Notes: generated by a model from the letters alone, not told the origin. A DNA stretch of 10,480 bases from Bacillota bacterium (GCA_023461435.1 JAEYLC010000051.1:1-10480); one strand, 5' to 3'. Shown: positions 1 through 8,739, counted from the first letter of the stretch. Program-made: numbers and translations.

Positions 1-130
1 GGCCCACTCACCTCCTCGTGCTCTGTAGTGTGCCGATATCCTCGCTGACATAGTACAACAAAACTCAGTGCGAAGGGGACCACAGTTTCATCCCGTTTTG
101 TGCCTTTCGCAGAAAGGAATGGTCATAATC

Positions 131-1510
131 ATGAAAAAATTACTGTGCCTTGTAATGGCGTTTTTGATGCTTTCGCTGTGCGCCTGCAAAGCGACGCCCG
201 AAAAAGCCGCTGTCGCCAACAAAACCGGCGCTCTTCTCGAAAAGATCGCGCAACCGGCTGTATCTGATAACCCGATGCTTGAAACGCTGCCCGATATCTG
301 GACAGAGGCAGCATCTGAAGAAAACGGCGTGGCACTCAGCATCAACGCGAAAATAGAGCTGCCCGATGCCAAGGCTTTCCCTGTTATCGAGGTCACACCC
401 CATACGGCGACACTCGACGAAGCCAAGACTTACGCGAATATCCTCATGCAGGGGCAGCCGGTTTATGAAATCAGCCCCGTACGCATGAAAAGCGACTGGG
501 AACCCGAGATTCTGCAGCTGAAAGCCGAAATTGAACGCATAAAAAACGACAGCACACTCACCGAAGACGAGCGCCAGCAAACCCTTGACGGCCTTAACGG
601 CGAGCTCGAATATTTAGAGGGAAGGTATAACGAAGCGCCTGAGCAAAGGCCTGCGCCGGTTCCGGCGAGCATGGAGTTTAAGCGCGAAACCGACTCGCTG
701 CAGGTTTTTGGGGTTGAGGCGGCTCTCGGCCAAAAGAAACCTGCCAATCTGACCGTCAACATCTCTGATGACGGCCTCTCAAACACAATGATGTTTTACA
801 ACGGCAGCGATGACCGCTATTTTATGGACCTTTATGCGGATTCGTATGCGGGCATGACGCTGACGAAGCAGGATGCACAGGCCAAGGCGGAGGACTTTTT
901 GAAAGCCTTGGGTGCTGACGACATGCGGCTTGGATACACGGAGGTTCTGGCCGATGTCGAAAACGATATGGGTGGCGATACCGCCGTTTTTGCGCAGGAC
1001 CCCGAGGTTAAGAAATGCTATGTTTTTTATTACTGTCCGGTTGTCAGCGGCGTACCAGCGACCGCAAACCGGTATTTTTACGGTCTTTCCAGCGGCACGG
1101 AAAATTATGATACGGTTTGGAACGCGCAGACTATAATGCTCTACGTCAATGACAGCGATGTTTACCGGATGGATTGGTACAGCCCGGAAGACTTAGGGCA
1201 GGCGCTCAACGAAAATATCGAGCTGATGGATTTTGAGGATATCAAAAGCATCTTTTTGCAGCAGATGTTCTATCAGAGAAGCTGGGTGATGCCGGGAACG
1301 GAAGACACCGCGATCACGCTTGAAAAGGCCATCCTCGGGATGATGCGCGTCCGGCTGCAGGAAAACAAATACGTATACCTGCCCGTATGGGATTTTATCG
1401 GCGACTGGACATATTTAATGGACGGCGTCACTGTGGGCATGTACGACGTGAGCTTTTTAACGGTGAACGCGGTTGACGGCAGCGTGATCAACCGAGCCAT
1501 CGGATACTGA
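131..1510 (+). CDS. Large secreted lipoprotein of unknown function
   Basis: Predicted 459-residue protein exported and lipid-anchored on the outer face of the membrane. The N-terminus has Lys2-Lys3, a hydrophobic run at about 4-16 and a lipobox-like L16-C17-A18-C19, so Cys19 is the likely lipidated residue. Residues about 125-165 are charged and heptad-like (probable coiled coil), followed by a proline-rich linker near 170-180. Residues 244-260 and the C-terminal part near 395-455 (YLPVWDF, then NAVDGSVI) resemble the segments of PepSY/YcdB-like or DUF6034-type clostridial lipoproteins; this is recalled similarity, not a search result. The start at 131 is chosen because it places the signal peptide at the N-terminus. 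An in-frame ATG at 119 and one at 68 would put extra residues before it. AAAGGAA at 113-119 is the likely ribosome site, with rather long spacing. Coding is certain; function is unknown. Confidence 0.85.
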   Translation: MKKLLCLVMAFLMLSLCACKATPEKAAVANKTGALLEKIAQPAVSDNPMLETLPDIWTEAASEENGVALSINAKIELPDAKAFPVIEVTPHTATLDEAKTYANILMQGQPVYEISPVRMKSDWEPEILQLKAEIERIKNDSTLTEDERQQTLDGLNGELEYLEGRYNEAPEQRPAPVPASMEFKRETDSLQVFGVEAALGQKKPANLTVNISDDGLSNTMMFYNGSDDRYFMDLYADSYAGMTLTKQDAQAKAEDFLKALGADDMRLGYTEVLADVENDMGGDTAVFAQDPEVKKCYVFYYCPVVSGVPATANRYFYGLSSGTENYDTVWNAQTIMLYVNDSDVYRMDWYSPEDLGQALNENIELMDFEDIKSIFLQQMFYQRSWVMPGTEDTAITLEKAILGMMRVRLQENKYVYLPVWDFIGDWTYLMDGVTVGMYDVSFLTVNAVDGSVINRAIGY

Positions 1511-1530
1511 TACAAAGAACCTTCCGATAA

Positions 1531-1565
1531 CGAAAGCTCAGGCAAAGCTTATAGTTCGCTTTTTT
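1531..1565 (+). terminator. Possible weak terminator between convergent genes
   Basis: AAGCT (1534-1538) can pair with AGCTT (1546-1550), and CGA (1531-1533) with TCG (1556-1558) across a small internal bulge. A run of six T (1560-1565) follows. The stem is short and interrupted, so this is only a candidate end for the lipoprotein transcript. It overlaps the last bases of the converging gene on the other strand. Confidence 0.35.
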
Positions 1566-2118
1566 AGCTGATATTAAGGCTTTCCGCAATACGCTTTAAT
1601 ATCAATCGCTCGATGTCGGTCGGGGCCTCGTTCGTCCCCGCGTCGTCATATGTGCGGTAAGCGTCTAGTTCCACAATGCCGTCCGGCGTTTCGACGATAT
1701 ATTCATAGCCGTGGTAAAGCGCTTCCATGTTGTCCGTCGTTGTCCCGATGAACCGGTACTCAAGCATCGCCGCATTCGCGCCGTCAATCGATATTCTTTT
1801 GACATCACCGACGATGTTGTCCCCGTAGAAGTCTTTCAAATAGTTCGTGTAATCATCAAGGGTGTCTTCCTCATAGCGGTAGACATCAACCCAAAGCGTG
1901 GCGTAATTATTGAGGGAGAGCAGCCTTCCCTGCTCCTTGGCGAGCTCCTCATCGTTATACCAGTTGCGCGGAACCGACAGGCTCAACATACCGTCAGAGG
2001 AGGTGATCGTTTGATCAAGAGTCGCCGATGACGCCTTGTCTCCTGAATCCTCGATGAAATAAACAGCGGCACACACGGCCACGAACAATACGACATAAAT
2101 CAACGTTTGTTTTTTCAT
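1564..2118 (-). CDS. Membrane-anchored protein with PsbP/DUF1795-like domain
   Basis: Predicted 184-residue protein. Residues 5-21 form one membrane segment after Lys2-Lys3, with no lipobox cysteine, so it is probably an N-terminally anchored protein facing outward. The remainder (about 38-184) has the flow of small alpha/beta proteins of the PsbP/Mog1/DUF1795 type: an SSDGMLSLSVPRNW opening strand, then alternating strands (LWVDVY, AAMLEYRF, YEYIVETPDGIVEL) and a C-terminal helix ending in ESLNIS. Proteins of this fold are often bacterial envelope proteins without assigned activity. The start at 2118 is preferred over the upstream in-frame ATG at 2214 because GGAG lies just before it on the minus strand (2124-2127) and it puts the membrane segment at the N-terminus. 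It is transcribed divergently from the pyrG operon and converges with the lipoprotein. Family placement is by eye only. Confidence 0.8.
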   Translation of the reverse strand: MKKQTLIYVVLFVAVCAAVYFIEDSGDKASSATLDQTITSSDGMLSLSVPRNWYNDEELAKEQGRLLSLNNYATLWVDVYRYEEDTLDDYTNYLKDFYGDNIVGDVKRISIDGANAAMLEYRFIGTTTDNMEALYHGYEYIVETPDGIVELDAYRTYDDAGTNEAPTDIERLILKRIAESLNIS

Positions 2119-2157
2119 CTGTATCTCCGTTATATCAATGTATTGCAGGACAATAAA

Positions 2158-2163
2158 ATTATA
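2158..2163 (-). promoter_or_regulatory. Possible -10 box for the membrane-anchored protein gene
   Basis: Read on the minus strand the bases are TATAAT, a perfect -10 consensus 39 bases upstream of the chosen ATG. No good -35 is seen 16-18 bases further up (the best hexamer there is poor) and no TG extension is present, so the call rests on the -10 alone. Confidence 0.35.
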
Positions 2164-2328
2164 GTGCATCAGGCCGTCGCCGTATACATTCATTAATTGC
2201 AATATATGGCGCAATACTCCATTCTGGAGAAACTTTTGGTTCTATGACATGGCGTTTTGGCCCTGTAAACATTATGATTGAAGGCTCGGGATAATAATTT
2301 CTCATGTATACCAAAATTTGATGATTAC

Positions 2329-2392
2329 GCGCTTTGAGTTGTGTGTATTTTATTGATATATATCATTCATTTGCTATTTATCAACTCAGCGC
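2329..2392. repeat. Nested inverted repeat upstream of the operon promoter
   Basis: The left arm GCGC-TT-TGAGTTG (2329-2341) is the reverse complement of CAACTCA-GCGC (2382-2392), except for a two-base TT bulge: 11 matched pairs around a 40-base AT-rich interval. A perfect 12-base palindrome TGATATATATCA (2354-2365) lies almost exactly at its centre. The right arm sits in the spacer of the putative promoter. It could be a regulator binding region or chance structure in AT-rich DNA. Confidence 0.45.
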
Positions 2393-2406
2393 TTTTGTGC
2401 TATAAT
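2378..2406 (+). promoter_or_regulatory. Extended -10 promoter for the DUF1934-pyrG-glnS-gltX operon
   Basis: TATAAT (2401-2406) is a perfect -10 with a TGN extension at 2398-2400. A partial -35, TTATCA (2378-2383, four of six matches to TTGACA), stands 17 bases upstream. Transcription would start near 2413, giving a leader of about 20 bases directly before the AGGAGG of the first gene. No other convincing promoter is visible before the later genes of the series. Confidence 0.65.
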
Positions 2407-2433
2407 GGTCTGTGAAATTTTAAGGAGGCCAAA

Positions 2434-2862
2434 ATGCGGCGGGTTTTGCTTAATATAACGGGAATGCAGCGTGAAGGTGATTCGGATGAGCGCATCGAAT
2501 TAATCACTGAAGGCCGTCTCACAAAAAAGCCCGAAGGGCTTTTAATCGAATACGACGAAAGCGAACTCACCGGCATCGACGGCTGCACCACCACGCTTGT
2601 GTTCAAGGATGACAGCGTGACCATTGAGCGCAACGGCACGCTCAATATGCAGATGGTTTTTTCACCGGGCCGCGTTTTCGACAGCAGCATGGAAACGCCG
2701 TACGGCTCCATCAGCCTTCATGTCTTCGCTTCCAGAGTGGAAAGCGAGCTCAATGAAAACGAAGGCCGCCTGCGCCTTGAATATGAATTAAGCCTTGGCT
2801 CTCTTTCAACTTTTAACAAGCTTGACCTCTCGTTTAAAAGTATGGAAGACTGCGTAAATTAG
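2434..2862 (+). CDS. DUF1934 (YwiB-like) beta-barrel protein
   Basis: A 142-residue cytoplasmic protein matching in layout the DUF1934 family, typified by Bacillus YwiB: a small calycin-like beta-barrel found widely in Firmicutes with no established function. Visible family traits are the opening strand VLLNITGMQ, the segment GLLIEYDESELTGIDGCTT (family members have a similar Y-E/D-E-SEL-TG core), then VTIERNG, a conserved-looking methionine-rich turn (LNMQMVF), TPYGSISLHVFA, and the closing strand RLRLEYELSL. Length is typical. A strong AAGGAGG (2422-2428) lies 5 bases before the ATG. It is the first gene after the best promoter in the window and is followed 27 bases later by the metallo-hydrolase gene. 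Elsewhere DUF1934 genes often precede argS; here the downstream synthetases are GlnS and GltX. Confidence 0.88.
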   Translation: MRRVLLNITGMQREGDSDERIELITEGRLTKKPEGLLIEYDESELTGIDGCTTTLVFKDDSVTIERNGTLNMQMVFSPGRVFDSSMETPYGSISLHVFASRVESELNENEGRLRLEYELSLGSLSTFNKLDLSFKSMEDCVN

Positions 2863-2889
2863 ATATTAATCGGAAACTGAGGTGATAAA

Positions 2890-3537
2890 ATGCTTATCGA
2901 ATGGCTTGGTCATTCCTGCTTCAAAGTCACGCTGAAAAACGGCACGCGCATACTGCTCGACCCTTATGACGACCGTACCGGCCATACGCTGCACGATGTG
3001 GAGGCGGACATCGTCACAATCAGCCATGCCCATCACGATCACAACAATCTATCTTGTGTGACTGGCGATTATACGGTGGTGGATAAACCCGGCGTTTATA
3101 CGTTTGGGGAGCTCACCATCGAAGGCATCAAAACCTGGCACGATAAAGATAACGGCGCGAAACGCGGTGAAAACATCTGCTTTTTGCTTTCCGTTCGCGG
3201 CATGCGGCTTTGCCATATGGGAGACATCGGCGAGATTCCGCAGGGCGATCTGATTGAGAAGCTCAAAGGAACGGAGATACTGCTGATTCCCGTTGGCGGC
3301 AAATACACGATCGACGCGTGCGAAGCGCTGCAGGTCAGTGAAGCGATCGAACCCAACATCATCATTCCGATGCACTTTCAGACAGCGGAGACCGGCCTTG
3401 ACCTTGCGCCTCTGAGCGATTTTCTCGAAGCCGCCGGCCGGGAATACGATGTGTCTCACCGCGGCAAAAGTTATATCAATATTGACAAAGCGACGCTCAA
3501 AAAGCGGACGCGTATTGTTGTGATGGATTATATGTAA
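2890..3537 (+). CDS. Metallo-beta-lactamase-fold hydrolase (UlaG/UPF0173-like)
   Basis: A 215-residue cytoplasmic hydrolase of the metallo-beta-lactamase fold, in the compact COG2220/UPF0173-like group. The metal-binding signature HxHxDH is present as H46-A-H48-H-D50-H51. D112 in the GDIG motif and H162 in the PMHF motif complete the expected ligand set, so an active two-metal centre is likely. The N-terminus (EWLGHSCFKV then ILLDPY) is the standard opening of this group. The substrate is not predictable; relatives include uncharacterised hydrolases and UlaG-type lactonases. A GAGGTGAT ribosome site ends a few bases before the ATG. The gene lies 27 bases after the DUF1934 gene and 37 before pyrG, which suggests co-transcription and possibly a housekeeping nucleotide or metabolite-repair role (inference only). 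Confidence 0.92.
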   Translation: MLIEWLGHSCFKVTLKNGTRILLDPYDDRTGHTLHDVEADIVTISHAHHDHNNLSCVTGDYTVVDKPGVYTFGELTIEGIKTWHDKDNGAKRGENICFLLSVRGMRLCHMGDIGEIPQGDLIEKLKGTEILLIPVGGKYTIDACEALQVSEAIEPNIIIPMHFQTAETGLDLAPLSDFLEAAGREYDVSHRGKSYINIDKATLKKRTRIVVMDYM

Positions 3538-3574
3538 ACTCAAAAATATTGTTTTGTTATTTATGGAGGGGTTA

Positions 3575-5209
3575 ATGTCCACGAAATTTATTTTTGTTAC
3601 CGGCGGTGTGGTATCTTCGCTTGGAAAGGGAATCACGGCTGCGTCACTCGGGCTGCTGCTCAAAAGCCGCGGTCTTAAGGTGTCGCTGCAAAAGTGCGAC
3701 CCATATATCAATGTCGATCCCGGCACAATGAGCCCTTTTCAGCACGGTGAGGTCTTCGTGACGGACGACGGCGCCGAGACCGATCTTGATATCGGCCATT
3801 ATGAGCGCTTTACCGACGAAAACTCGTTTGCGGATTCCAACGTGACCACCGGCAAGGTATATTGGAAGGTCATCACAAAGGAGCGCCGCGGCGATTACCT
3901 CGGGGGCACCGTCCAGGTGATTCCGCATATCACCGACGAGATCAAATCGCGCATATACAGCGTGGCCAGCAAGGAAAAGCCCGACGTTGTGATCACGGAA
4001 ATCGGCGGCACGGTGGGCGATATCGAATCGCAGCCGTTCCTCGAAACCATCCGCCAGATCAAATGGGAGGTCGGCGAGGAAAACTGCATGTATATCCACG
4101 TCACGCTGATGCCGTATCTGCATAAGGTGGGCGAGCTCAAAACAAAGCCCACGCAGCACAGCGTGAAGGAGCTTCGTACCATCGGTATCGAGCCGGATAT
4201 CATCGTCTGCCGCACCGAGCTGGAGCTGACCGACGATATCAAGCGCAAGATCGCGCTGTTCTGCAACGTGAGCCCCGCGAGCGTGGTGCAGAACCTCGAC
4301 GCGGATTCGCTTTACGAAGTGCCCATCATGCTGCGCAACGAAAAGCTCGATATGCTTGTGTGCGAGCGGCTTTCTCTGCCGAATATACCGAGCCACATCC
4401 CCGAGTGGGAAAGCATCGTGCGCATTCAAAAGCAGAAAAAGGAACAGGTCAAAATCGCGATCGTCGGCAAATATATCGAGCTGCACGACGCGTACTTAAG
4501 CATCGCGGAGTCTCTCACGCACGCGGGCATCGCGAACAAGCTCGATGTGAAGATACTCTGGATCAACGCCGTGGATATTGAAGAAACAAACGACGCGGCC
4601 GGAATACTCAAGGACGCGGACGGCGTGATCGTACCGGGCGGTTTTGGCGACAGAGGTATAGAAGGCAAAATTAAGGCTATACAATATTGCAGGGAAAACA
4701 AGGTGCCGTTCTTCGGCATCTGCCTTGGCATGCAGCTCGCGATCATCGAATTCGCGCGCAACGTGCTCGGCCACCGCGAGGCCAACTCGACAGAGCACTG
4801 CTCCGACACGCCGTATCCCTTCATCGATTTGATGCCCGAGCAGAAGAACATCACGGACATGGGCGGTACGATGCGCCTCGGCAGCTACAAGTGCTGCCTC
4901 AACAAGGGCACATACGCCTACGACGCGTACCAGACGGACGAAATCAACGAACGCCACCGCCACCGTTACGAGTTCAACAATATGTATCTGGAGCAGATCA
5001 CGAAGGCGGGCATGCGCGTGGCGGGCGTCAACCCCGATCACGGGCTCGTGGAGATCATGGAGATCGGCGAGCATCCCTGGTTTGTGGGCGTGCAGTTCCA
5101 TCCCGAGTTCAAATCCCGTCCCATACGGTCGCACCCGCTCTTCAGAGAGCTGGTGGCTGCCGCCAAGCGGTATGAAGACAGCAAAAAGGATAAAAAGTCC
5201 GGCGAATAA
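3575..5209 (+). CDS. pyrG: CTP synthase
   Basis: CTP synthase (glutamine-hydrolysing): UTP + ATP + glutamine gives CTP, the last step of de novo CTP formation, in the cytosol as a tetramer. The 544-residue length fits the family. The N-terminal amidoligase domain starts FIFVTGGVVSSLGKG, with the ATP-binding loop SSLGKG at 14-19, and carries KTKPTQHSVKELR at 189-201 (UTP/CTP region). The class I glutaminase domain from about 293 has the oxyanion-loop region PGGFGDRG (354-361), nucleophile Cys383 in GICLGMQ, and His509/Glu511 in FHPEF. All catalytic residues are intact. The start at 3575 follows GGAGGGG with proper spacing and gives the family-typical N-terminus; an upstream in-frame ATG at 3554 has no such support. 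The leader is only 37 bases, without the GGGC initiation and attenuator known for Bacillus pyrG, so control probably comes from the upstream promoter. Confidence 0.98.
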   Translation: MSTKFIFVTGGVVSSLGKGITAASLGLLLKSRGLKVSLQKCDPYINVDPGTMSPFQHGEVFVTDDGAETDLDIGHYERFTDENSFADSNVTTGKVYWKVITKERRGDYLGGTVQVIPHITDEIKSRIYSVASKEKPDVVITEIGGTVGDIESQPFLETIRQIKWEVGEENCMYIHVTLMPYLHKVGELKTKPTQHSVKELRTIGIEPDIIVCRTELELTDDIKRKIALFCNVSPASVVQNLDADSLYEVPIMLRNEKLDMLVCERLSLPNIPSHIPEWESIVRIQKQKKEQVKIAIVGKYIELHDAYLSIAESLTHAGIANKLDVKILWINAVDIEETNDAAGILKDADGVIVPGGFGDRGIEGKIKAIQYCRENKVPFFGICLGMQLAIIEFARNVLGHREANSTEHCSDTPYPFIDLMPEQKNITDMGGTMRLGSYKCCLNKGTYAYDAYQTDEINERHRHRYEFNNMYLEQITKAGMRVAGVNPDHGLVEIMEIGEHPWFVGVQFHPEFKSRPIRSHPLFRELVAAAKRYEDSKKDKKSGE

Positions 5210-5223
5210 GCCGGGCTTATTCG
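5195..5223 (+). promoter_or_regulatory. Two overlapping, mutually exclusive hairpins at the pyrG stop codon
   Basis: Hairpin A pairs 5195-5203 with 5210-5218 (nine pairs including one G-U; loop GAATAA contains the pyrG stop). Hairpin B pairs CGAATAAGC (5203-5211) with GCTTATTCG (5215-5223), nine perfect pairs around a three-base loop. The two share bases and cannot form together. Neither is followed by a proper T-run, so full termination is unlikely. They could act as a weak attenuator, an RNA-processing signal or a stabiliser between pyrG and glnS. Confidence 0.45.
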
Positions 5224-5254
5224 TTCAAGCATCCCATTTGGAGGATATTGTTTT

Positions 5255-6889
<1,635 letters not shown>

Positions 6890-6925
6890 CGCGCGAATTA
6901 AGCGCTTGCCCTGAGAAAGGAGATC

Positions 6926-8404
6926 ATGCGGCTTGCGGGCCGCATTGTCATGTTTATGAGCCAAATACGCACTCGTTTTGCACCGAGCCCCACGGGCTAT
7001 CTGCACATCGGCGGCCTCAGAACCGCGCTTTACGCGTGGCTGTTCGCGCGCAAAAACAATGGCGCTTTCATATTGCGCATTGAGGACACCGACACAGGCC
7101 GCGAGGTGGAGGGCGCGAAGGACGTGATATTCGAAACGCTGCGCCAGACGGGGCTGGATTACGACGAGGGCCCCGACGTGGGCGGCCCATACGGCCCGTA
7201 CATACAGAGCGAGCGCGCCGATATTTATAAGCAGCACGCGGAGATTCTCGTGGAAGCCGGCGCGGCTTACCGCTGCTTTTGCACCAAGGAGCGCCTTGCG
7301 GACGAGCGCGCGAAAGCTGAGGCCAAAGGAGAAACTTATACCTACGACAAGCACTGTCTCGCGCTCTCCAAAGACGAGATTCAAAGCCGTCTCGATGCGA
7401 GCGAGACGTATGTGATCCGCCAGAACATTCCGCGCACGGGCGAGACCACGTATACCGATGTGGTGTTCGGTGACATCACGGTGCCTAATGCCGATCTTGA
7501 CGACAATGTGCTGTTAAAAGCGGACGGCATGCCGACATATAACCTCGCCAATGTGGTGGACGATCATCTGATGGGTATCACGCATGTGATCCGCGGGGTC
7601 GAATATCTCTCGTCGACGCCCAAATACAACCATCTTTACCGCGCGTTCGGCTGGGAGATCCCGACGTATATCCATCTGCCCGTCGTGATGAAGGACAAGC
7701 AGCGAAAGCTGTCCAAGCGCCACGGCGACGCGTCGTTTGACGATTTTATCAAGAAGGGGTACCTGAAGGAAGCACTGATCAACTATATCGCGCTGCTCGG
7801 CTGGAGCCCTGGTACGGAACAGGAGATTTTCACTCTCGACGAGCTGATTGACGCGTTCCATATCGAGGGACTGTCCAAATCGTCCGCGATATTCGATGTG
7901 GATAAGCTCACCTGGATGAACGCGCAATACATCCGCGCTTTGACAAAAGACGCCTTTATTGAGACCGCAATGCCGTATTTCAAAGTAGCGGGCGTGGAAG
8001 CGTTTGATTTGAGCCTGATCACCGAGCTCATACAGCCGCGGCTCGAGCGGCTCGACGAAATACCCGGCAAGCTTGCGTTCTTAACGCAGATGCCCGACTA
8101 CGACATCGCGTTGTTCACGCATAAGAAAATGAAAACGGACGCGGAAACGTCGGTGCCGATGCTCAAGGAAGCCAAAGCGCTGCTCGAGGCGCAGAGCGAT
8201 TATTCGCTGGAACCGCTCAAAGAGGCGCTGCACGCGCTCGTGGAAAAGCTTGGCATCAAAAACGGCCAGCTGCTCTGGCCGCTGCGCATCGCGATCACGG
8301 GCACAGAGGTCACGCCGGGCGGCGCCGTGGAAGCCGCGTGTCTGCTCGGTAAAGAGGAGACGCTGCGCCGGCTCGATTTAAGCCTCAAAAAACTCGGACA
8401 ATAA
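6926..8404 (+). CDS. gltX: Glutamyl-tRNA synthetase
   Basis: Class I synthetase charging tRNA(Glu) with glutamate; the product also feeds tetrapyrrole synthesis where that pathway uses Glu-tRNA. 492 residues from this start. RTRFAPSPTGYLHIGG places the HIGG motif at 27-30, and KLSKRHGDAS places the KMSKS motif at 261-265. Both are classic bacterial GluRS. The Zn-site region keeps Cys117, Cys119 and Cys144, but the fourth position, His in E. coli, is Ala here. The C-terminal half (about 330-492) is the helical anticodon-binding domain. Start choice is uncertain. AAAGGAG (6916-6922) supports ATG 6926 but with only 3 bases of spacing. The family-typical N-terminus would begin at ATG 6956 (MSQIRTRF), with ATG 6950 between, so the first ten residues may not be translated. 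Last gene of the operon, directly followed by a terminator. Confidence 0.95.
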   Translation: MRLAGRIVMFMSQIRTRFAPSPTGYLHIGGLRTALYAWLFARKNNGAFILRIEDTDTGREVEGAKDVIFETLRQTGLDYDEGPDVGGPYGPYIQSERADIYKQHAEILVEAGAAYRCFCTKERLADERAKAEAKGETYTYDKHCLALSKDEIQSRLDASETYVIRQNIPRTGETTYTDVVFGDITVPNADLDDNVLLKADGMPTYNLANVVDDHLMGITHVIRGVEYLSSTPKYNHLYRAFGWEIPTYIHLPVVMKDKQRKLSKRHGDASFDDFIKKGYLKEALINYIALLGWSPGTEQEIFTLDELIDAFHIEGLSKSSAIFDVDKLTWMNAQYIRALTKDAFIETAMPYFKVAGVEAFDLSLITELIQPRLERLDEIPGKLAFLTQMPDYDIALFTHKKMKTDAETSVPMLKEAKALLEAQSDYSLEPLKEALHALVEKLGIKNGQLLWPLRIAITGTEVTPGGAVEAACLLGKEETLRRLDLSLKKLGQ

Positions 8405-8407
8405 TTC

Positions 8408-8440
8408 AAGCTCCCGGTGACTTCCGGGAGTTTTCTATTT
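8408..8440 (+). terminator. Rho-independent terminator after gltX
   Basis: CTCCCGG (8411-8417) and CCGGGAG (8424-8430) form a perfect GC-rich seven-pair stem around TGACTT. It is extended by AA/TT pairs and followed by TTTTCTATTT. It begins a few bases after the gltX stop and closes the operon. Confidence 0.9.
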
Positions 8441-8448
8441 CGCCAGTG

Positions 8449-8517
8449 AACTCCCTCCGTCAAATGCCGGATTGATATCCGCCATTTGCCACCTCCCTCT
8501 CAGAGGGAGGCTTGGGC
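8449..8517. repeat. Firmicute-type palindromic intergenic repeat, full copy
   Basis: Begins AACTCCCTCCGTCA and ends GAGGGAGGCTTGGGC. On the minus strand it reads as the familiar form CCTCCCTCTGAGAGGGAGG ... TGACGGAGGGAGTT of gut clostridia (recalled pattern). Inside are a perfect palindrome CCTCCCTCT/AGAGGGAGG (8492-8510) and a second hairpin, CAAATG (8461-8466) with CATTTG (8483-8488) plus CGG/CCG inside one mismatch. Probably a non-autonomous MITE-like element; no transposase is nearby. Confidence 0.65.
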
Positions 8518-8610
8518 GATACGTAATATGATGATGTGTTCGTACTCATAGGCTCTCGTGCATCTCACCTTATCCAATGCTGCGTACCATTATTCTATCT
8601 GAATTAATGT

Positions 8611-8673
8611 CTCCCTCTTTGACTACCCCGAAAGGGTAGAATGGGGGCCATCACCGGCGGGTGACTGGGGGAG
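8611..8673. repeat. Compact three-armed palindromic element
   Basis: Outer arms CTCCC (8611-8615) and GGGAG (8669-8673) enclose two hairpins. One is CTACCC (8623-8628)/GGGTAG (8634-8639) with a CGAAA loop. The other is TCACC (8651-8655)/GGTGA (8660-8664) with a GGCG loop, extended by CCA (8648-8650)/TGG (8666-8668). It shares CTCCCTC and GGGTAGA-TGGG words with its neighbours, so it is likely a diverged member of the same repeat group. Confidence 0.5.
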
Positions 8674-8708
8674 AAAATGCCGCGAATCAACCTTGATCGT
8701 CACATAAA

Positions 8709-8739
8709 AACTCCCTCCGTCAATGAGGGAGGCATGGGC
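8709..8739. repeat. Internally deleted copy of the palindromic repeat
   Basis: Same ends as the copy at 8449-8517 (AACTCCCTCCGTCAA and GAGGGAGGCATGGGC), but the inner part is missing. This leaves one hairpin, CTCCCTC (8711-8717)/GAGGGAG (8725-8731). Similarity continues outward: GGGCAACTCG ... GGCTCTC (to 8760) matches GGGCGATACG ... GGCTCTC after the first copy (to 8557). On the minus strand the stem is followed by TTTTT, so it could also end leftward transcripts. Confidence 0.6.

Noticed and set aside
3538..3574. Possible pyrG attenuator or reiterative-initiation leader as in Bacillus
   Set aside because: Only 37 bases, no GGGC start, no hairpin with a T-run and no promoter visible.
3049..3726. 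Minus-strand open frame of 225 codons over the MBL gene and pyrG start
   Set aside because: Overlaps two certain genes in antisense; low-complexity shadow translation.
3644..4486. Long minus-strand open frame (280 codons) inside pyrG
   Set aside because: It lies wholly antisense to an intact, motif-complete CTP synthase; the His/Asp/Leu-rich composition is a typical mirror of GC-rich codons and there is no ribosome site.
4496..5134. Minus-strand open frame of 212 codons within pyrG
   Set aside because: Antisense to the glutaminase domain, whose catalytic residues are intact on the plus strand.
5210..5254. T-box or other riboswitch before glnS
   Set aside because: The gap is far too short for a T-box and lacks the TGG-containing antiterminator motif with a following terminator.
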